Assembly: GCA_023664485.1 (NCBI GenBank)
Contig: JAMPFK010000007.1
Coordinates: 43,742 to 107,741, forward strand
Direction of reading: 5' to 3'
Source: Bacteroides fragilis
GTDB taxonomy: Bacteria; Bacillota; Clostridia; Lachnospirales; Lachnospiraceae
Length of the DNA: 64,000 nucleotides
Below are positions 17,348 to 25,969 of this stretch, in pieces. Position 1 is the stretch's first letter; the number at the start of each line of letters is the position of its first letter. A program made the position numbers and the translations under genes. Below the pieces are notes generated by a model that was given only the letters and a program-made list of their open reading frames with translations, searched no databases and was not told the DNA's origin.

Positions 17348-18208
17348 ATGGAATTGAAAAAGAACATTGTCAGGAATTATGCGATGATTACGGTCATGGC
17401 GTTCGTCAATGCGGCGGCGATCAGTCTTTTTATCGATCCTCATGACCTGGCGCCGGGCGGCGTAACGGGCATTGCCATTATTATCAGCCGCATACTGCCT
17501 GTGGAGACGGGTACACTGATCTTCGCGCTGAATATTCCGATCCTGCTGTTCGCCATCTGGCAGTTCGGCCTCCATTTTACGATATCGACGATTTATGCGA
17601 TTACCCTGATCTCCGCTTTTACGAACCTTTTGGCGCCGTTTGGACAGGCGACGGAGGATACTCTGCTGGCGGCGCTGGCGGGCGGCGTCCTGTATGCGGT
17701 ATCCATCGGCCTGATCATGAAGGCGGGCGGGACGACCGGCGGCATGGATATTATCGTCAAATGGCTCAGGGTGAAGCTGCCTTATTTAAAGACAGGGATG
17801 CTTTTTTTCATCACAGATGCTATGATTATAAGCATATCGGGGATTGTGTTCCGCAATCTGGATGTCGCGCTGTATGCGGGAATTATTGCGATCGTAAATT
17901 CCTTTGTGCTGGACCTCGTATTATATGGGAAGGATGAGGCGAAGCTGCAGTATATCATCAGCGACAGGGCGGACGCGATTACGGACAGGCTTTTGAGGGA
18001 ACTGGATATCGGCGTGACTCAGATAGAAGGGCGGGGCGCGTTCAGCGGGAAAGAGAAAAAAGTGCTGATGTGCGTCGTTAAGAAACCGGTATCGCCGCGG
18101 GTGGAAAATATCGTGAAGGAAGAGGATGCGGATGCGTTTATGGTCATTACGAGCGCGACCGAGATTTTCGGAGAAGGCTATAAGAGTTATTTCGCGGACA
18201 GATTTTAA
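17348..18208 (+). CDS. YitT family membrane protein (DUF2179)
   Basis: A 286-residue integral membrane protein with about five or six hydrophobic segments (from residue 9 to about 185) and a cytoplasmic C-terminal DUF2179 domain (about 205-286, ITDRLLRELDIGVTQIEGRGAFSG ... VMCVVKK). The N-terminal region has LAPGGVTGIAIIISR and MKAGGTTGGMDII, which are conserved in YitT proteins. The transported substrate is not established. The gene appears monocistronic, about 120 bp after ilvA. GGAGG sits only one base from the chosen ATG; a TTG six bases downstream is an alternative start. Confidence 0.9.
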   Translation: MELKKNIVRNYAMITVMAFVNAAAISLFIDPHDLAPGGVTGIAIIISRILPVETGTLIFALNIPILLFAIWQFGLHFTISTIYAITLISAFTNLLAPFGQATEDTLLAALAGGVLYAVSIGLIMKAGGTTGGMDIIVKWLRVKLPYLKTGMLFFITDAMIISISGIVFRNLDVALYAGIIAIVNSFVLDLVLYGKDEAKLQYIISDRADAITDRLLRELDIGVTQIEGRGAFSGKEKKVLMCVVKKPVSPRVENIVKEEDADAFMVITSATEIFGEGYKSYFADRF

Positions 18209-18241
18209 GAGCGGGCGTTCTCCATACAGAGAGGAGCATAT

Positions 18242-19351
18242 ATGCGGGGAAAAAAGGTACAAATGAAGAGAAAGAGCAGACGGCAGAGACGGAATGAGAA
18301 CGCGATCCTATTCGGTTCTATCATCCTCTGCATTGTGACGCTGTGTGCCATTACGGTCTGCCTGGTCATGATTTTTCGATATCGCGCCGCGCAGATAGAA
18401 GTAACAGAGATGCAGGATGAGATCGCAAGGCTTCAGGAGAATTATACGCCGGAAGAGGTGGAAGCGATGCTCGAAAGCGAAAAGGAAAACGCCGCGCTTC
18501 TGGCTTCGGAGGAAACCGAAGACGCGATGCTTGGCAGGATGAAGGAGCTGATGCTTTCCGGAGAAGGCGCGGTCAATATGCTGCGCAAATTTTTCCCGGA
18601 TGAAATCGTGCTTGTTGATAACACGCAGTATTACTTTTTCCCCATTTCGGATACGCTTAAAAAGCATCCGTATCTGCCGGAAAACTTCATATATACGGAG
18701 GATGAACTGATCGAATATTACGAGAACGGGGAGCTTGTTTCCCATAAAGGCATCGACGTGTCCGGCTATCAGGGGAAGATCAACTGGCCGAAGGTCGCGG
18801 CGGAGGGCGTAGAATACGCTTTTATCCGGCTGGGCATCCGCGGTTATACGGAAGGCGCAATCAAAAGGGACGACAGCTTCGAGGACAACATCAACGGCGC
18901 GTTAGATAACGGCATCGAGGCGGGCGTGTATTTCTTTACCCAGGCGGCGAGCGTGGAAGAGGCGGAAGAAGAAGCGCAGTATGTGTTAAATGAAATCGAA
19001 CCATACGACATTACCTATCCTGTCGTGCTCGACGTGGAAGCGGTGAACAGCGAAAACGCCAGGACCGCGGAGCTGACGAAAGAAGAGCGGACGGAATACT
19101 GCATCGCCTTCTGCGAGATGATAAAGCAGGCGGGTTATACCCCGATGATATACGGCAATCTGAAGACCTTCATGCTGCTGCTCGATATGGAGCAGCTGGA
19201 GGACTATGACAAGTGGTTCGCCTACTATGATACGGAGCTTTATTTTCCCTATAATGTCCGGGTATGGCAGTACACCGATACCGGCAGCATAGAGGGCATC
19301 GGCACGGACGTGGACATCGATATCAGCTTTGGAGAATTTTCCGGTGAATGA
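18242..19351 (+). CDS. Membrane-anchored GH25 lysozyme-like muramidase
   Basis: A 369-residue protein with a basic N-terminus and one membrane segment (about 22-43), an extracytoplasmic coiled coil (about 50-100), and a C-terminal glycoside hydrolase family 25 domain (about 172-369). The GH25 hallmarks are GIDVSGYQGKINWPKV, YAFIRLG, AGVYFFTQA, VLDVEA and the closing WQYTDTGSIEGIGTDVDID. It probably cleaves the muramic acid-GlcNAc bond in peptidoglycan at the cell surface. Its stop overlaps the start of the next gene, a transcriptional regulator. Confidence 0.92.
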   Translation: MRGKKVQMKRKSRRQRRNENAILFGSIILCIVTLCAITVCLVMIFRYRAAQIEVTEMQDEIARLQENYTPEEVEAMLESEKENAALLASEETEDAMLGRMKELMLSGEGAVNMLRKFFPDEIVLVDNTQYYFFPISDTLKKHPYLPENFIYTEDELIEYYENGELVSHKGIDVSGYQGKINWPKVAAEGVEYAFIRLGIRGYTEGAIKRDDSFEDNINGALDNGIEAGVYFFTQAASVEEAEEEAQYVLNEIEPYDITYPVVLDVEAVNSENARTAELTKEERTEYCIAFCEMIKQAGYTPMIYGNLKTFMLLLDMEQLEDYDKWFAYYDTELYFPYNVRVWQYTDTGSIEGIGTDVDIDISFGEFSGE

Positions 19352-20216
19352 TAAAAATCTGGAACAATATGAGAAAACGGGTTTTCTGCTGGAACCTTTT
19401 AAACTATTTCATATAAAAGACTGCATCCGGAAGGATTTTCCGTTTCATTATCATGATTTTTACAAGATCATCTATTTCGTAGGCGGAAACGTCAGTTATA
19501 AGATAGAGGGGAAAACTTACCGTCTGAAGCCGCATGATTTTGTACTGGTAGATTATAATGCAATCCATAAGCCCGAAATCGAGAGTGATATGCCTTATGA
19601 GCGGTATATCGTCTATCTGGCGGAAGAATTCCTGAATCATGAGAATCAGCGGGGAGAACGGCTGAAACGCTGCTTTGAAATGGCGGGCGCAAGCGGAAGC
19701 CATGTCGTTCATTTCGCGCCGGGCAGCTATGAAGATCTGCTGGGCTGTCTGCTGCGGATCGAAAAGGAAGAACAGGGAATGCAGGATTTCCTGCACGACA
19801 AGATGCTGGAGGCATTTTTTCTGGAATTCATGGTATTATTTAACAGGGCATGCCTTGCGCAGCCTAAGGCTTTTATTACAACGGCGGTCTACCATGAGAA
19901 GATTGTCGATGTGATTTCTTATATACAGGCGCATTTGACAGAAAATATCAGCATCGACTTTCTGGCGGATACTTTTTATATCAGCAGATATTACCTGATG
20001 CGGCAGTTCAGGGAAGCGACGGGATATTCCATTCATCAGTATATCAGTGAAAAGCGGATCCTGGAGGCCAAAAGGCGGATTCTGACGGGAGTGCCGGCTT
20101 CGAAGGTCTGTTATGAATGCGGATATTCCGATTATTCCACGTTCGCAAGGCGTTTTAAGGAGATCGTCGGCGTGGCGCCTTCTATGGTGAAAGAAATGTC
20201 TTTCTATTTATCGTAA
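19344..20216 (+). CDS. AraC family transcriptional regulator
   Basis: A 290-residue regulator with an N-terminal cupin-like ligand domain (FPFHYHDFYKIIYFVGG ... YRLKPHDFVLVD) and a C-terminal pair of helix-turn-helix motifs (about 190-290; ISIDFLADTFYISRYYLMRQFREATGYSIHQYI and ACEY-type second helix KVCYECGYSDYSTFARRFKEI). I chose GTG 19344, 10 bp after GGAG, over an in-frame TTG at 19329. It overlaps the 3' end of the lysozyme gene by 8 bp, so the two are likely co-expressed; the ligand is unknown. Confidence 0.9.
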   Translation: MNDKNLEQYEKTGFLLEPFKLFHIKDCIRKDFPFHYHDFYKIIYFVGGNVSYKIEGKTYRLKPHDFVLVDYNAIHKPEIESDMPYERYIVYLAEEFLNHENQRGERLKRCFEMAGASGSHVVHFAPGSYEDLLGCLLRIEKEEQGMQDFLHDKMLEAFFLEFMVLFNRACLAQPKAFITTAVYHEKIVDVISYIQAHLTENISIDFLADTFYISRYYLMRQFREATGYSIHQYISEKRILEAKRRILTGVPASKVCYECGYSDYSTFARRFKEIVGVAPSMVKEMSFYLS

Positions 20217-20333
20217 AAAACAGTTTTCATTTTCCCGGAAATTTGCTACAATATGATTATACACAGGGGTTGAACGAACAAATATGTTAAAAACTATATA
20301 AAGACAGGTGCATGGCGCCGGAATGGAGGAAAC

Positions 20334-21002
20334 ATGAGATATTTTTTTGAGTCCAAGGTGGAAAAACGTGAGGAGGGGTACATAATCGATCTTCCCTTTA
20401 ACGTATGGGAGGTGTGCAAGCAGAGGGATGTGATCCAGGGCGATCTGGTGCTGGATAACAAGATCATCGACTGCGAGCTCCATCCTAAGGAGAAAGGAAA
20501 TTATGAAATCCATATTCGGGATGAAGAGGAGATCAGTGTGGAGCTTGGGGCAGCGCATAAGATTCTGCTTCATGTAAACGGTTCCCTGATCCGTATGGAT
20601 CAGAACAGCCCATACAGCTTTGAAAATCCGGTTCGTAAGATCGACAGCATCGACGTGATCAAGCTGCCGGAGGACGGTCTCTGCGGGCAGGCCTGCGTGG
20701 CGATGTTAGCGGGCGTTACGATTGCCGAGGTCATCAGCGTGATGGACTGCAGGGAGTGGCAGGCTACGATGGGCCGCGTGATCTCCGCATTGAATTATTA
20801 CGGCATCGACCATACGGATATTATCATGTATACCGAGGGAAGAGAAACGGTACTGCCGAAATGTGCGATCCTGATGGAAAAAATGGGGCGTTTCTGCCAC
20901 TATCTGGTACATTTTGACGGAAAATATTACGATTCCCACGCGGGCGTGATGACGGAGTACGATACCAGCAAGCTGCTAGGATATCTGGAAATTAAATGTT
21001 GA
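20334..21002 (+). CDS. DUF1905-like domain fused to a C39-like cysteine peptidase domain
   Basis: A 222-residue protein with two parts. Residues 1-90 resemble the small DUF1905 beta-barrel (FFESKVEKREEGYIIDLPFNVWEV). Residues 105-222 resemble C39-like papain-fold proteins: a Cys in GLCGQACVAMLAG (Cys117), a His in CHYLVHFDGKYYD (His189) and an Asp (Asp200) in the expected order. No membrane segment or signal peptide is seen, so it appears cytoplasmic. GGAGGAAAC precedes the ATG. The fusion and any peptidase activity are inferred from motifs only. Confidence 0.7.
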   Translation: MRYFFESKVEKREEGYIIDLPFNVWEVCKQRDVIQGDLVLDNKIIDCELHPKEKGNYEIHIRDEEEISVELGAAHKILLHVNGSLIRMDQNSPYSFENPVRKIDSIDVIKLPEDGLCGQACVAMLAGVTIAEVISVMDCREWQATMGRVISALNYYGIDHTDIIMYTEGRETVLPKCAILMEKMGRFCHYLVHFDGKYYDSHAGVMTEYDTSKLLGYLEIKC

Positions 21003-21006
21003 TCTG

Positions 21007-21029
21007 AGGTCCGTAGCGCGGACCTTTCG
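21007..21029 (+). terminator. Terminator after the DUF1905/C39-like gene
   Basis: AGGTCCG (21007-21013) pairs with CGGACCT (21019-21025) followed by a short T stretch. A second, larger imperfect stem built on AAGGGGACGG lies at about 21042-21081. Confidence 0.6.
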
Positions 21030-21123
21030 TCAGGATAACAAGAAGGGGACGGTATTTCTGAACGGGATATGCCGCCCCCTTTGCTTATTGGGCCCTGTAT
21101 TCTGAAAATGCGGAGGAAAAAGG

Positions 21124-21441
21124 ATGCGGAGAGTACGTTTAATAGGATGTTTTGGAATTTTTGAGGGGATAGAGCTGGAAGTGGAAAAGGAAATAACGAT
21201 GGGCCGTAACGCGGGGCTGTGCCAGTTAGTTTATCCGGAAACGGCGAGAGGCATCAGCGGGGCCCATTGTAAGATAGAGAATACCGAGGAAGGCGTATTC
21301 CTGACAGATCTGCATTCCACAAACGGCACTTTTCTGGCGGACGGGACGAGGCTTGTGCCGGATAAGCCGCTGCCGCTGCTGGATGGACAGGGTTTTTGTC
21401 TTGGCGGAAGGGGGAACGCATTTGACGTTCTGATCGGATAA
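21124..21441 (+). CDS. FHA domain protein
   Basis: A 105-residue single forkhead-associated domain, a phosphothreonine-binding module. Conserved features are MGRNAGLCQ, the RGISGAHCKI block and DLHSTNGTFLADGTRLVPDKPLPLLDG. It has no other domain. A PP2C phosphatase and Ser/Thr kinase pair is encoded at 32.7-34.6 kb in the same window, so this protein is a possible reader or substrate of that pathway; the link is inference. The ATG follows GAGGAAAAAGG. Confidence 0.88.
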   Translation: MRRVRLIGCFGIFEGIELEVEKEITMGRNAGLCQLVYPETARGISGAHCKIENTEEGVFLTDLHSTNGTFLADGTRLVPDKPLPLLDGQGFCLGGRGNAFDVLIG

Positions 21442-21561
21442 GCTGCATGAGAAACTCAGGGCCTCGGACGATTCGGGTTATATGGCAGTACAGGCGCTTC
21501 ATCCGAACGGCGGGGCCATTGCCGGCTCGCAGATTTTATGAAAATATCTTTTCCGGCGGCC

Positions 21562-21589
21562 TAAAGAAAAATCTGGAAATATCCGATAT
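21562..21589 (+). promoter_or_regulatory. Candidate sigma-28 promoter of the DUF6033 gene
   Basis: TAAA at 21562-21565, a 16-bp spacer and TCCGATAT at 21582-21589 closely match the sigma-28 pattern TAAA-N15-GCCGATAT. It lies 108 bp before the DUF6033-like gene, and the window encodes FliA. Confidence 0.55.
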
Positions 21590-21697
21590 ATCCAATAAGA
21601 TATATTTGTCAGGAACCGTCAAAAATTATTTTTTGATATTTCCTTATGCAGGCAGGAACAGAAACGGATTTCGCAAACAGTCAAAGGAGGACAAACA

Positions 21698-22408
21698 ATG
21701 AGCAGGATCGAAGGATATGGAGTTTATCAGAACAGCTATATGGCAGGCGCGGCAAAGAGCAGAAGCGCCAGAGAAGCGGAGAAGGCTGATAAAGCGGATA
21801 AGACGGAGAAAAACGAGCAGGTGCAGCTGAGCGACCGGGCGAAGAAGATGCTGGAAGAACTGAAAAAGAGCTATGGCAACATGGACTTTATCGTTGCCGA
21901 CTATGAGACGGACGAAGAGGCGGCTTCTTATCTTTCGAGAGGAACGAAGGAATACAGCGTTCTGATCGAGCCGGAGACATTGGAAGAGATGGCGGCGGAT
22001 AAGGATGCCAGAGAAAAATATATGGGCATTCTGGATGATGCGGTAGACCAGTTAAAAGATATTAAGGATCAGCTCGGCGATAAGAAGGATGAGGTCGCGC
22101 ATCTTGGCATTTCCGTAGGAAAGGACGGCCAGGTTTCTTATTTTGCAGAGCTGGAGAAGGCCGGCGAGAAACAGAAGGAATGGGTCGAAAAGACCAGAGA
22201 GAGTAAAAAAGAAGAAAGAGCTGAGCAGGAGAAGAAGGCGCAGGAAAAGAAGAATCAGGATATCGCGGCACAGGAGAGAACGAAGAAGACGAAAGTGCAG
22301 GCAGATTCTGTGGAAGAACTGCTCGAAAAGATCAGGAATGTGGACTGGGATCAGGTGAAATCGGAAGAAAAAGCCATGACAGGCGGCAGATTTGATTTCA
22401 GCATCTGA
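21698..22408 (+). CDS. DUF6033 family protein
   Basis: A 236-residue hydrophilic protein. The core VQLSDRAKKMLEELKKSYGNMDFIVADYETDEEAASYLSRG (about 42-85) fits what I recall of DUF6033, found in Lachnospiraceae. The C-terminal half is a long charged helix rich in K, E and Q (about 150-205). No signal or membrane segment is seen. AAAGGAGG precedes the ATG. A sigma-28-like promoter upstream suggests expression with the motility genes. Function unknown. Confidence 0.8.
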   Translation: MSRIEGYGVYQNSYMAGAAKSRSAREAEKADKADKTEKNEQVQLSDRAKKMLEELKKSYGNMDFIVADYETDEEAASYLSRGTKEYSVLIEPETLEEMAADKDAREKYMGILDDAVDQLKDIKDQLGDKKDEVAHLGISVGKDGQVSYFAELEKAGEKQKEWVEKTRESKKEERAEQEKKAQEKKNQDIAAQERTKKTKVQADSVEELLEKIRNVDWDQVKSEEKAMTGGRFDFSI

Positions 22409-22468
22409 GATATAACGGCCGTATATGCGCCGACTGACAACAGGAAAGGGACGGTTATCGGTTCATCG

Positions 22469-24082
22469 ATGGAAAATGCAGAAAAAGAGACAGTTTCCGG
22501 GAGGCAGGGTATTTTACGAAACAAATATTATCTGTACCTGACGGAATTCTTTGCAGGAATGTCCGTCATGGCAGTGGAACTTGGCGCAAGCAGACTCCTT
22601 GCGCCTTATTTCAGTTCTTCACAGATCGTATGGACGATCATTATCGGGACGATCATGATTGCGATGGCTCTCGGCAATATATGGGGCGGCCGGAGCGCGG
22701 ATAAGAATCCGGATCCGGACAGGCTTTATGTGCGGATCATCATTGCGGCGGTATGGATTGCGGCGATTCCCGTACTCGGTAAATATATTATCATTGGAAT
22801 TTCGGCGGCGCTGGTTTTTACCATCAGCAGTAATTTCCTGATATGGGCCGCTTTTCTGGCGTGTATGGTCATCTTTGTGTTCCCGCTGTTTTTACTTGGA
22901 ACGGTGACGCCTTCCCTTGTGAAGTATACGGTGGACAGCCTGGACGACAGCGGAAAGACGGTGGGCTCTTTGAACGCCTTTAATACGGTCGGCAGCATTA
23001 TCGGCACCTTTGTACCGACTTTTGTGACGATTCCTGCGGTGGGAACCTCCGTTACGTTCCTGATTTTTGCGGGAATCCTGCTTTTGCTCGCGCTGTTGTA
23101 TTTTATCAGTACGAAGGGCGGAAAGAAACAATGCGCCGCCGGCGTTTTTTTGTTTTTGCTCTGCTGTGCGACGGGGGCCTCCGGCAGCTTCGCGTTTTGG
23201 GAAACGAACCTTTTATACGAGGGTGAGTCCATCTATAATTATCTGCAGGTCAAGGAAACGGATGACAGCGTTATCTTATCTACCAATGTATTGTTCGGCG
23301 TGCAGTCCATCATGAAAAAGGATGGCGGCGCGACGGGGATGTATTACGATTATGCGATGGCGGCGCCTGTGATGTCAGGCCGGCCGGATGGCGATATGCT
23401 GATCCTCGGCATGGGGACGGGGACATATGCGAAACAGTGCCGGCATTACTATGGAGCGACTTCTATAGAAGGGGTTGAAATCGACCGGAAGATTACGGAG
23501 CTTGCGGGGGCCTGTTTTGAACTCCCGGCCTCCATAGAGGTGACGACTTACGACGGGCGCAGTTACCTGGCGGCGGTACAGGAAACTTATGATGTCATCA
23601 TGGTGGATGCCTATCAGGATATCACGATCCCCTTTCAGATGTCTTCCGTGGAATTCTTTACGCTCGTGCGGGAGCATTTGAATGAGAACGGCGTGATGGT
23701 CGTCAACATGAATATGTATGCCGACACGGAAGGCAACATCAACGAGTATCTGTCGGATACGATTGCCTCCGTTTTTGATTATGTCTATACGGTGGATGTG
23801 GCGGGAACAACGAACCGGGAGCTGTTTGCGACACAGAATCCGGCGGCGCTGGAGATGTTTGAAGCCGGCCGGAGTGGGATAGAGGATCCGGAGCTGCAGG
23901 AGATGCTGCGGCGGGTGTCGGAGGGCATTATGCCTTATGAAAAAGGGGATTATCTTTTAACGGACGACAAGGCGCCGGTGGAACTGCTCGGAATGCGGGT
24001 GATAGACGGCCTGATTCAGAGAGAGCTCGTATACTATAAAGAACTGTTCAAACGCGAGGGCATTCGGGGACTGCTGCAGTAG
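22469..24082 (+). CDS. Fused MFS/spermidine synthase-like membrane protein
   Basis: A 537-residue protein with an N-terminal membrane half (about 25-245; six or more segments, including GASRLLAPYFSSSQIVWTIIIGTIMIAMALGNIWGG) and a C-terminal Rossmann domain (about 280-480) related to spermidine synthase: LILGMGTGTYAKQC, EGVEIDRKI and DVIMVDAY. Such fused MFS/spermidine synthase-like proteins are widespread; their reaction is not established, and an aminopropyl transfer should not be assumed. It is flanked by unrelated genes and seems monocistronic. Confidence 0.85.
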   Translation: MENAEKETVSGRQGILRNKYYLYLTEFFAGMSVMAVELGASRLLAPYFSSSQIVWTIIIGTIMIAMALGNIWGGRSADKNPDPDRLYVRIIIAAVWIAAIPVLGKYIIIGISAALVFTISSNFLIWAAFLACMVIFVFPLFLLGTVTPSLVKYTVDSLDDSGKTVGSLNAFNTVGSIIGTFVPTFVTIPAVGTSVTFLIFAGILLLLALLYFISTKGGKKQCAAGVFLFLLCCATGASGSFAFWETNLLYEGESIYNYLQVKETDDSVILSTNVLFGVQSIMKKDGGATGMYYDYAMAAPVMSGRPDGDMLILGMGTGTYAKQCRHYYGATSIEGVEIDRKITELAGACFELPASIEVTTYDGRSYLAAVQETYDVIMVDAYQDITIPFQMSSVEFFTLVREHLNENGVMVVNMNMYADTEGNINEYLSDTIASVFDYVYTVDVAGTTNRELFATQNPAALEMFEAGRSGIEDPELQEMLRRVSEGIMPYEKGDYLLTDDKAPVELLGMRVIDGLIQRELVYYKELFKREGIRGLLQ

Positions 24083-24185
24083 GCGGAACCTTTATAGCAG
24101 GGCGTGAGGGCGAATAAAAATTTCTTTTCCGGGAAACATATAAGAAAAAGGATGCCGGTTAAAGCATTCCGGGAAGGAAATGGAG

Positions 24186-24788
24186 ATGGATTTTAAGAAC
24201 AGCGAGACGATGAAGAACCTGATGCGCGCCTTTGCGGGAGAAAGTCAGGCAAGGAACCGCTATACGATCGCGGCGGGACAGGCAAGAGAAGAGAAGCTGT
24301 ATGTCGTAGAGGCGGTGTTCCGTTTTACGGCGGAGCAGGAGAAAGAACATGCGGAGGTTTTTTATAAATATCTGGGGGAAATGGCGGGAGAGAGCGTCGC
24401 GATAGACGGCTCATATCCGGTGGACATTTCCAGGGACGCGGCCGTGCTTCTGCGCATGGCGCAGCACAACGAGTACGAGGAACACGACGACGTGTATCAG
24501 AACTTCGCGAGAAAAGCGGAAGAAGAAGGCTTTCCGGAAATTGCCGGTTCCTTTAAGCAGATAGCGGAAATCGAGAAGATACACGGGAACCGCTTCGGCC
24601 AGTTCGCCGAGTGGTTGGAAAAAGGCCAGTTGTTCGCAGCAGATGTGGAAACGGCATGGATGTGCATGGAATGCGGCCATATCTACCGCGGGACGGAGGT
24701 GCCGCCGGTCTGCCCGGTCTGTCACAACGACAGAGGCTATTTCGTCCGGCTGGAGCTTGCGCCCTATACGGGAAGCTGTTGTATGTAG
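24186..24788 (+). CDS. rbr: Rubrerythrin
   Basis: Non-haem di-iron peroxidase that protects anaerobes from hydrogen peroxide. The 200-residue protein has an N-terminal ferritin-like four-helix domain with di-iron ligands (AFAGESQARNRY, EQEKEHAEVF, IAEIEKIHGNRF) and a C-terminal rubredoxin-type iron site (CMECGHIYRG, CPVCHN). ATG 24186 is 7 bp after AAGGA; an ATG two codons earlier is too close to that site. A terminator follows, so it is a single-gene unit. Confidence 0.95.
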   Translation: MDFKNSETMKNLMRAFAGESQARNRYTIAAGQAREEKLYVVEAVFRFTAEQEKEHAEVFYKYLGEMAGESVAIDGSYPVDISRDAAVLLRMAQHNEYEEHDDVYQNFARKAEEEGFPEIAGSFKQIAEIEKIHGNRFGQFAEWLEKGQLFAADVETAWMCMECGHIYRGTEVPPVCPVCHNDRGYFVRLELAPYTGSCCM

Positions 24789-24796
24789 AAAAGGAA

Positions 24797-24828
24797 GAGG
24801 AACTGTCCGGATGGCCGGTTCCTTTTTT
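24797..24828 (+). terminator. Terminator after rubrerythrin
   Basis: AGGAAC (24798-24803) pairs with GTTCCT (24818-24823) with additional GC pairs inside, followed by TTTTTT. Confidence 0.82.
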
Positions 24829-24937
24829 GATTCCATTTTTTTTCATAGCGTTTTTTGCAAAATTACTTTTCGTAATTCGTAAGATGTGTTATGATAAATA
24901 GGAAATCTTGAAAAATACGAAGGAGCCAGTGAAGAAG

Positions 24938-25957
24938 ATGGCACAGACAGAGGAAAAAAGGCGGCCGATGTCAAAGGATGAACGGCGCTTTCTGAGAAAA
25001 ATAATCATCTTCTTCCTTGTGATAGCGACGCCTGTTCTCGCGGTGTTATGTATCTTTCTGGGAATCCGGCTTCATATCGTGCGCACAGAGCTGGAAAAGT
25101 TACAGGCTCAGGCAGTTGAAGCAGCTTTTTTTGGCCAGCCGGGGGATTCGGAAGGATTGGCGGAGGCTGCGGAGCCCGATGCGGGAAAAAATACCGGAGA
25201 TCCTGTGGACGCAGGGACCGAAGAGTATGCGGATCGCTATTCGGCGGACGGTGTCAGCGTTTCAAAACGCGACAGCGCCGGCTTACCGGCGGCATATGCG
25301 GAAGAAGGAGCGGTTCCGGAGGATGGCGCCGTCCGTAAGGTATACCTGACCTTTGACGATGGGCCGAGCAGCAATACAGCCCGTATTTTGGACATCCTTG
25401 CCGAATATGATGTGAAGGCGACCTTTTTCGTAGTGGGTAAGGAAGAAGAACAGTATCAGGCATTATATAAAAGAATCGTAGACGAAGGGCATACGCTGGG
25501 GATGCACTCATACAGCCATAAATATGATGAGATTTATCAGTCGGTGGACAGTTATGCCCAGGATATGAGCAGGCTGCAGGAATTTCTGTATGAGACGACG
25601 GGTGTGTGGTGCCGGTATTGCAGGTTTCCGGGCGGAAGCAGCAATATGGTCAGCGGGGTGGATATGTACGACCTGATCGCTTACCTGGACGAACAGGATA
25701 TTACTTATTTTGACTGGAATGTCTCTTCCGGAGACGCTTCCAACAGTTATATCAGCAAAGAGGCGATTATCAGTAATTGTATATCGACCTTGCCGCAGTA
25801 TCAGGAGAGTATTATTTTGATGCATGATGCGTCAAATAAAAATACTACGGTAGAGGCGTTGCCGGATCTGATCGAACAGATTCAGGCGATGGAGAATACC
25901 GTAATCGTTCCGATTACCGAAGATACGGAACCGATACAACATATTAGTAGTGACTAG
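24938..25957 (+). CDS. Membrane-anchored polysaccharide deacetylase
   Basis: A 339-residue NodB-type carbohydrate esterase (CE4) with an N-terminal membrane anchor (about 22-48) and a variable linker to about residue 130. The NodB motifs are present: TFDDGPSSNTARIL, the zinc pair in GMHSYSHKYDE, RFPGGSSN, FDWN and ILMHDA. The likely substrate is N-acetylated peptidoglycan at the cell surface. ATG 24938 is chosen; an in-frame TTG at 24908 and GTG at 24929 are alternatives around the AAGGAG at 24920-24925. It is followed 12 bp later by a bactofilin gene. Confidence 0.9.
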   Translation: MAQTEEKRRPMSKDERRFLRKIIIFFLVIATPVLAVLCIFLGIRLHIVRTELEKLQAQAVEAAFFGQPGDSEGLAEAAEPDAGKNTGDPVDAGTEEYADRYSADGVSVSKRDSAGLPAAYAEEGAVPEDGAVRKVYLTFDDGPSSNTARILDILAEYDVKATFFVVGKEEEQYQALYKRIVDEGHTLGMHSYSHKYDEIYQSVDSYAQDMSRLQEFLYETTGVWCRYCRFPGGSSNMVSGVDMYDLIAYLDEQDITYFDWNVSSGDASNSYISKEAIISNCISTLPQYQESIILMHDASNKNTTVEALPDLIEQIQAMENTVIVPITEDTEPIQHISSD

Positions 25958-25969
25958 GAGGATTATGGA

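Noticed and set aside
21447..21701. 84-residue plus-strand frame between the FHA and DUF6033 genes
   Set aside because: No ribosome site, unusual composition, runs through a sigma-28-like promoter and the next gene's ribosome site.
22469..24082. Functional spermidine synthase
   Set aside because: The Rossmann domain is related, but the membrane half and lack of polyamine neighbours make this reaction unsupported.
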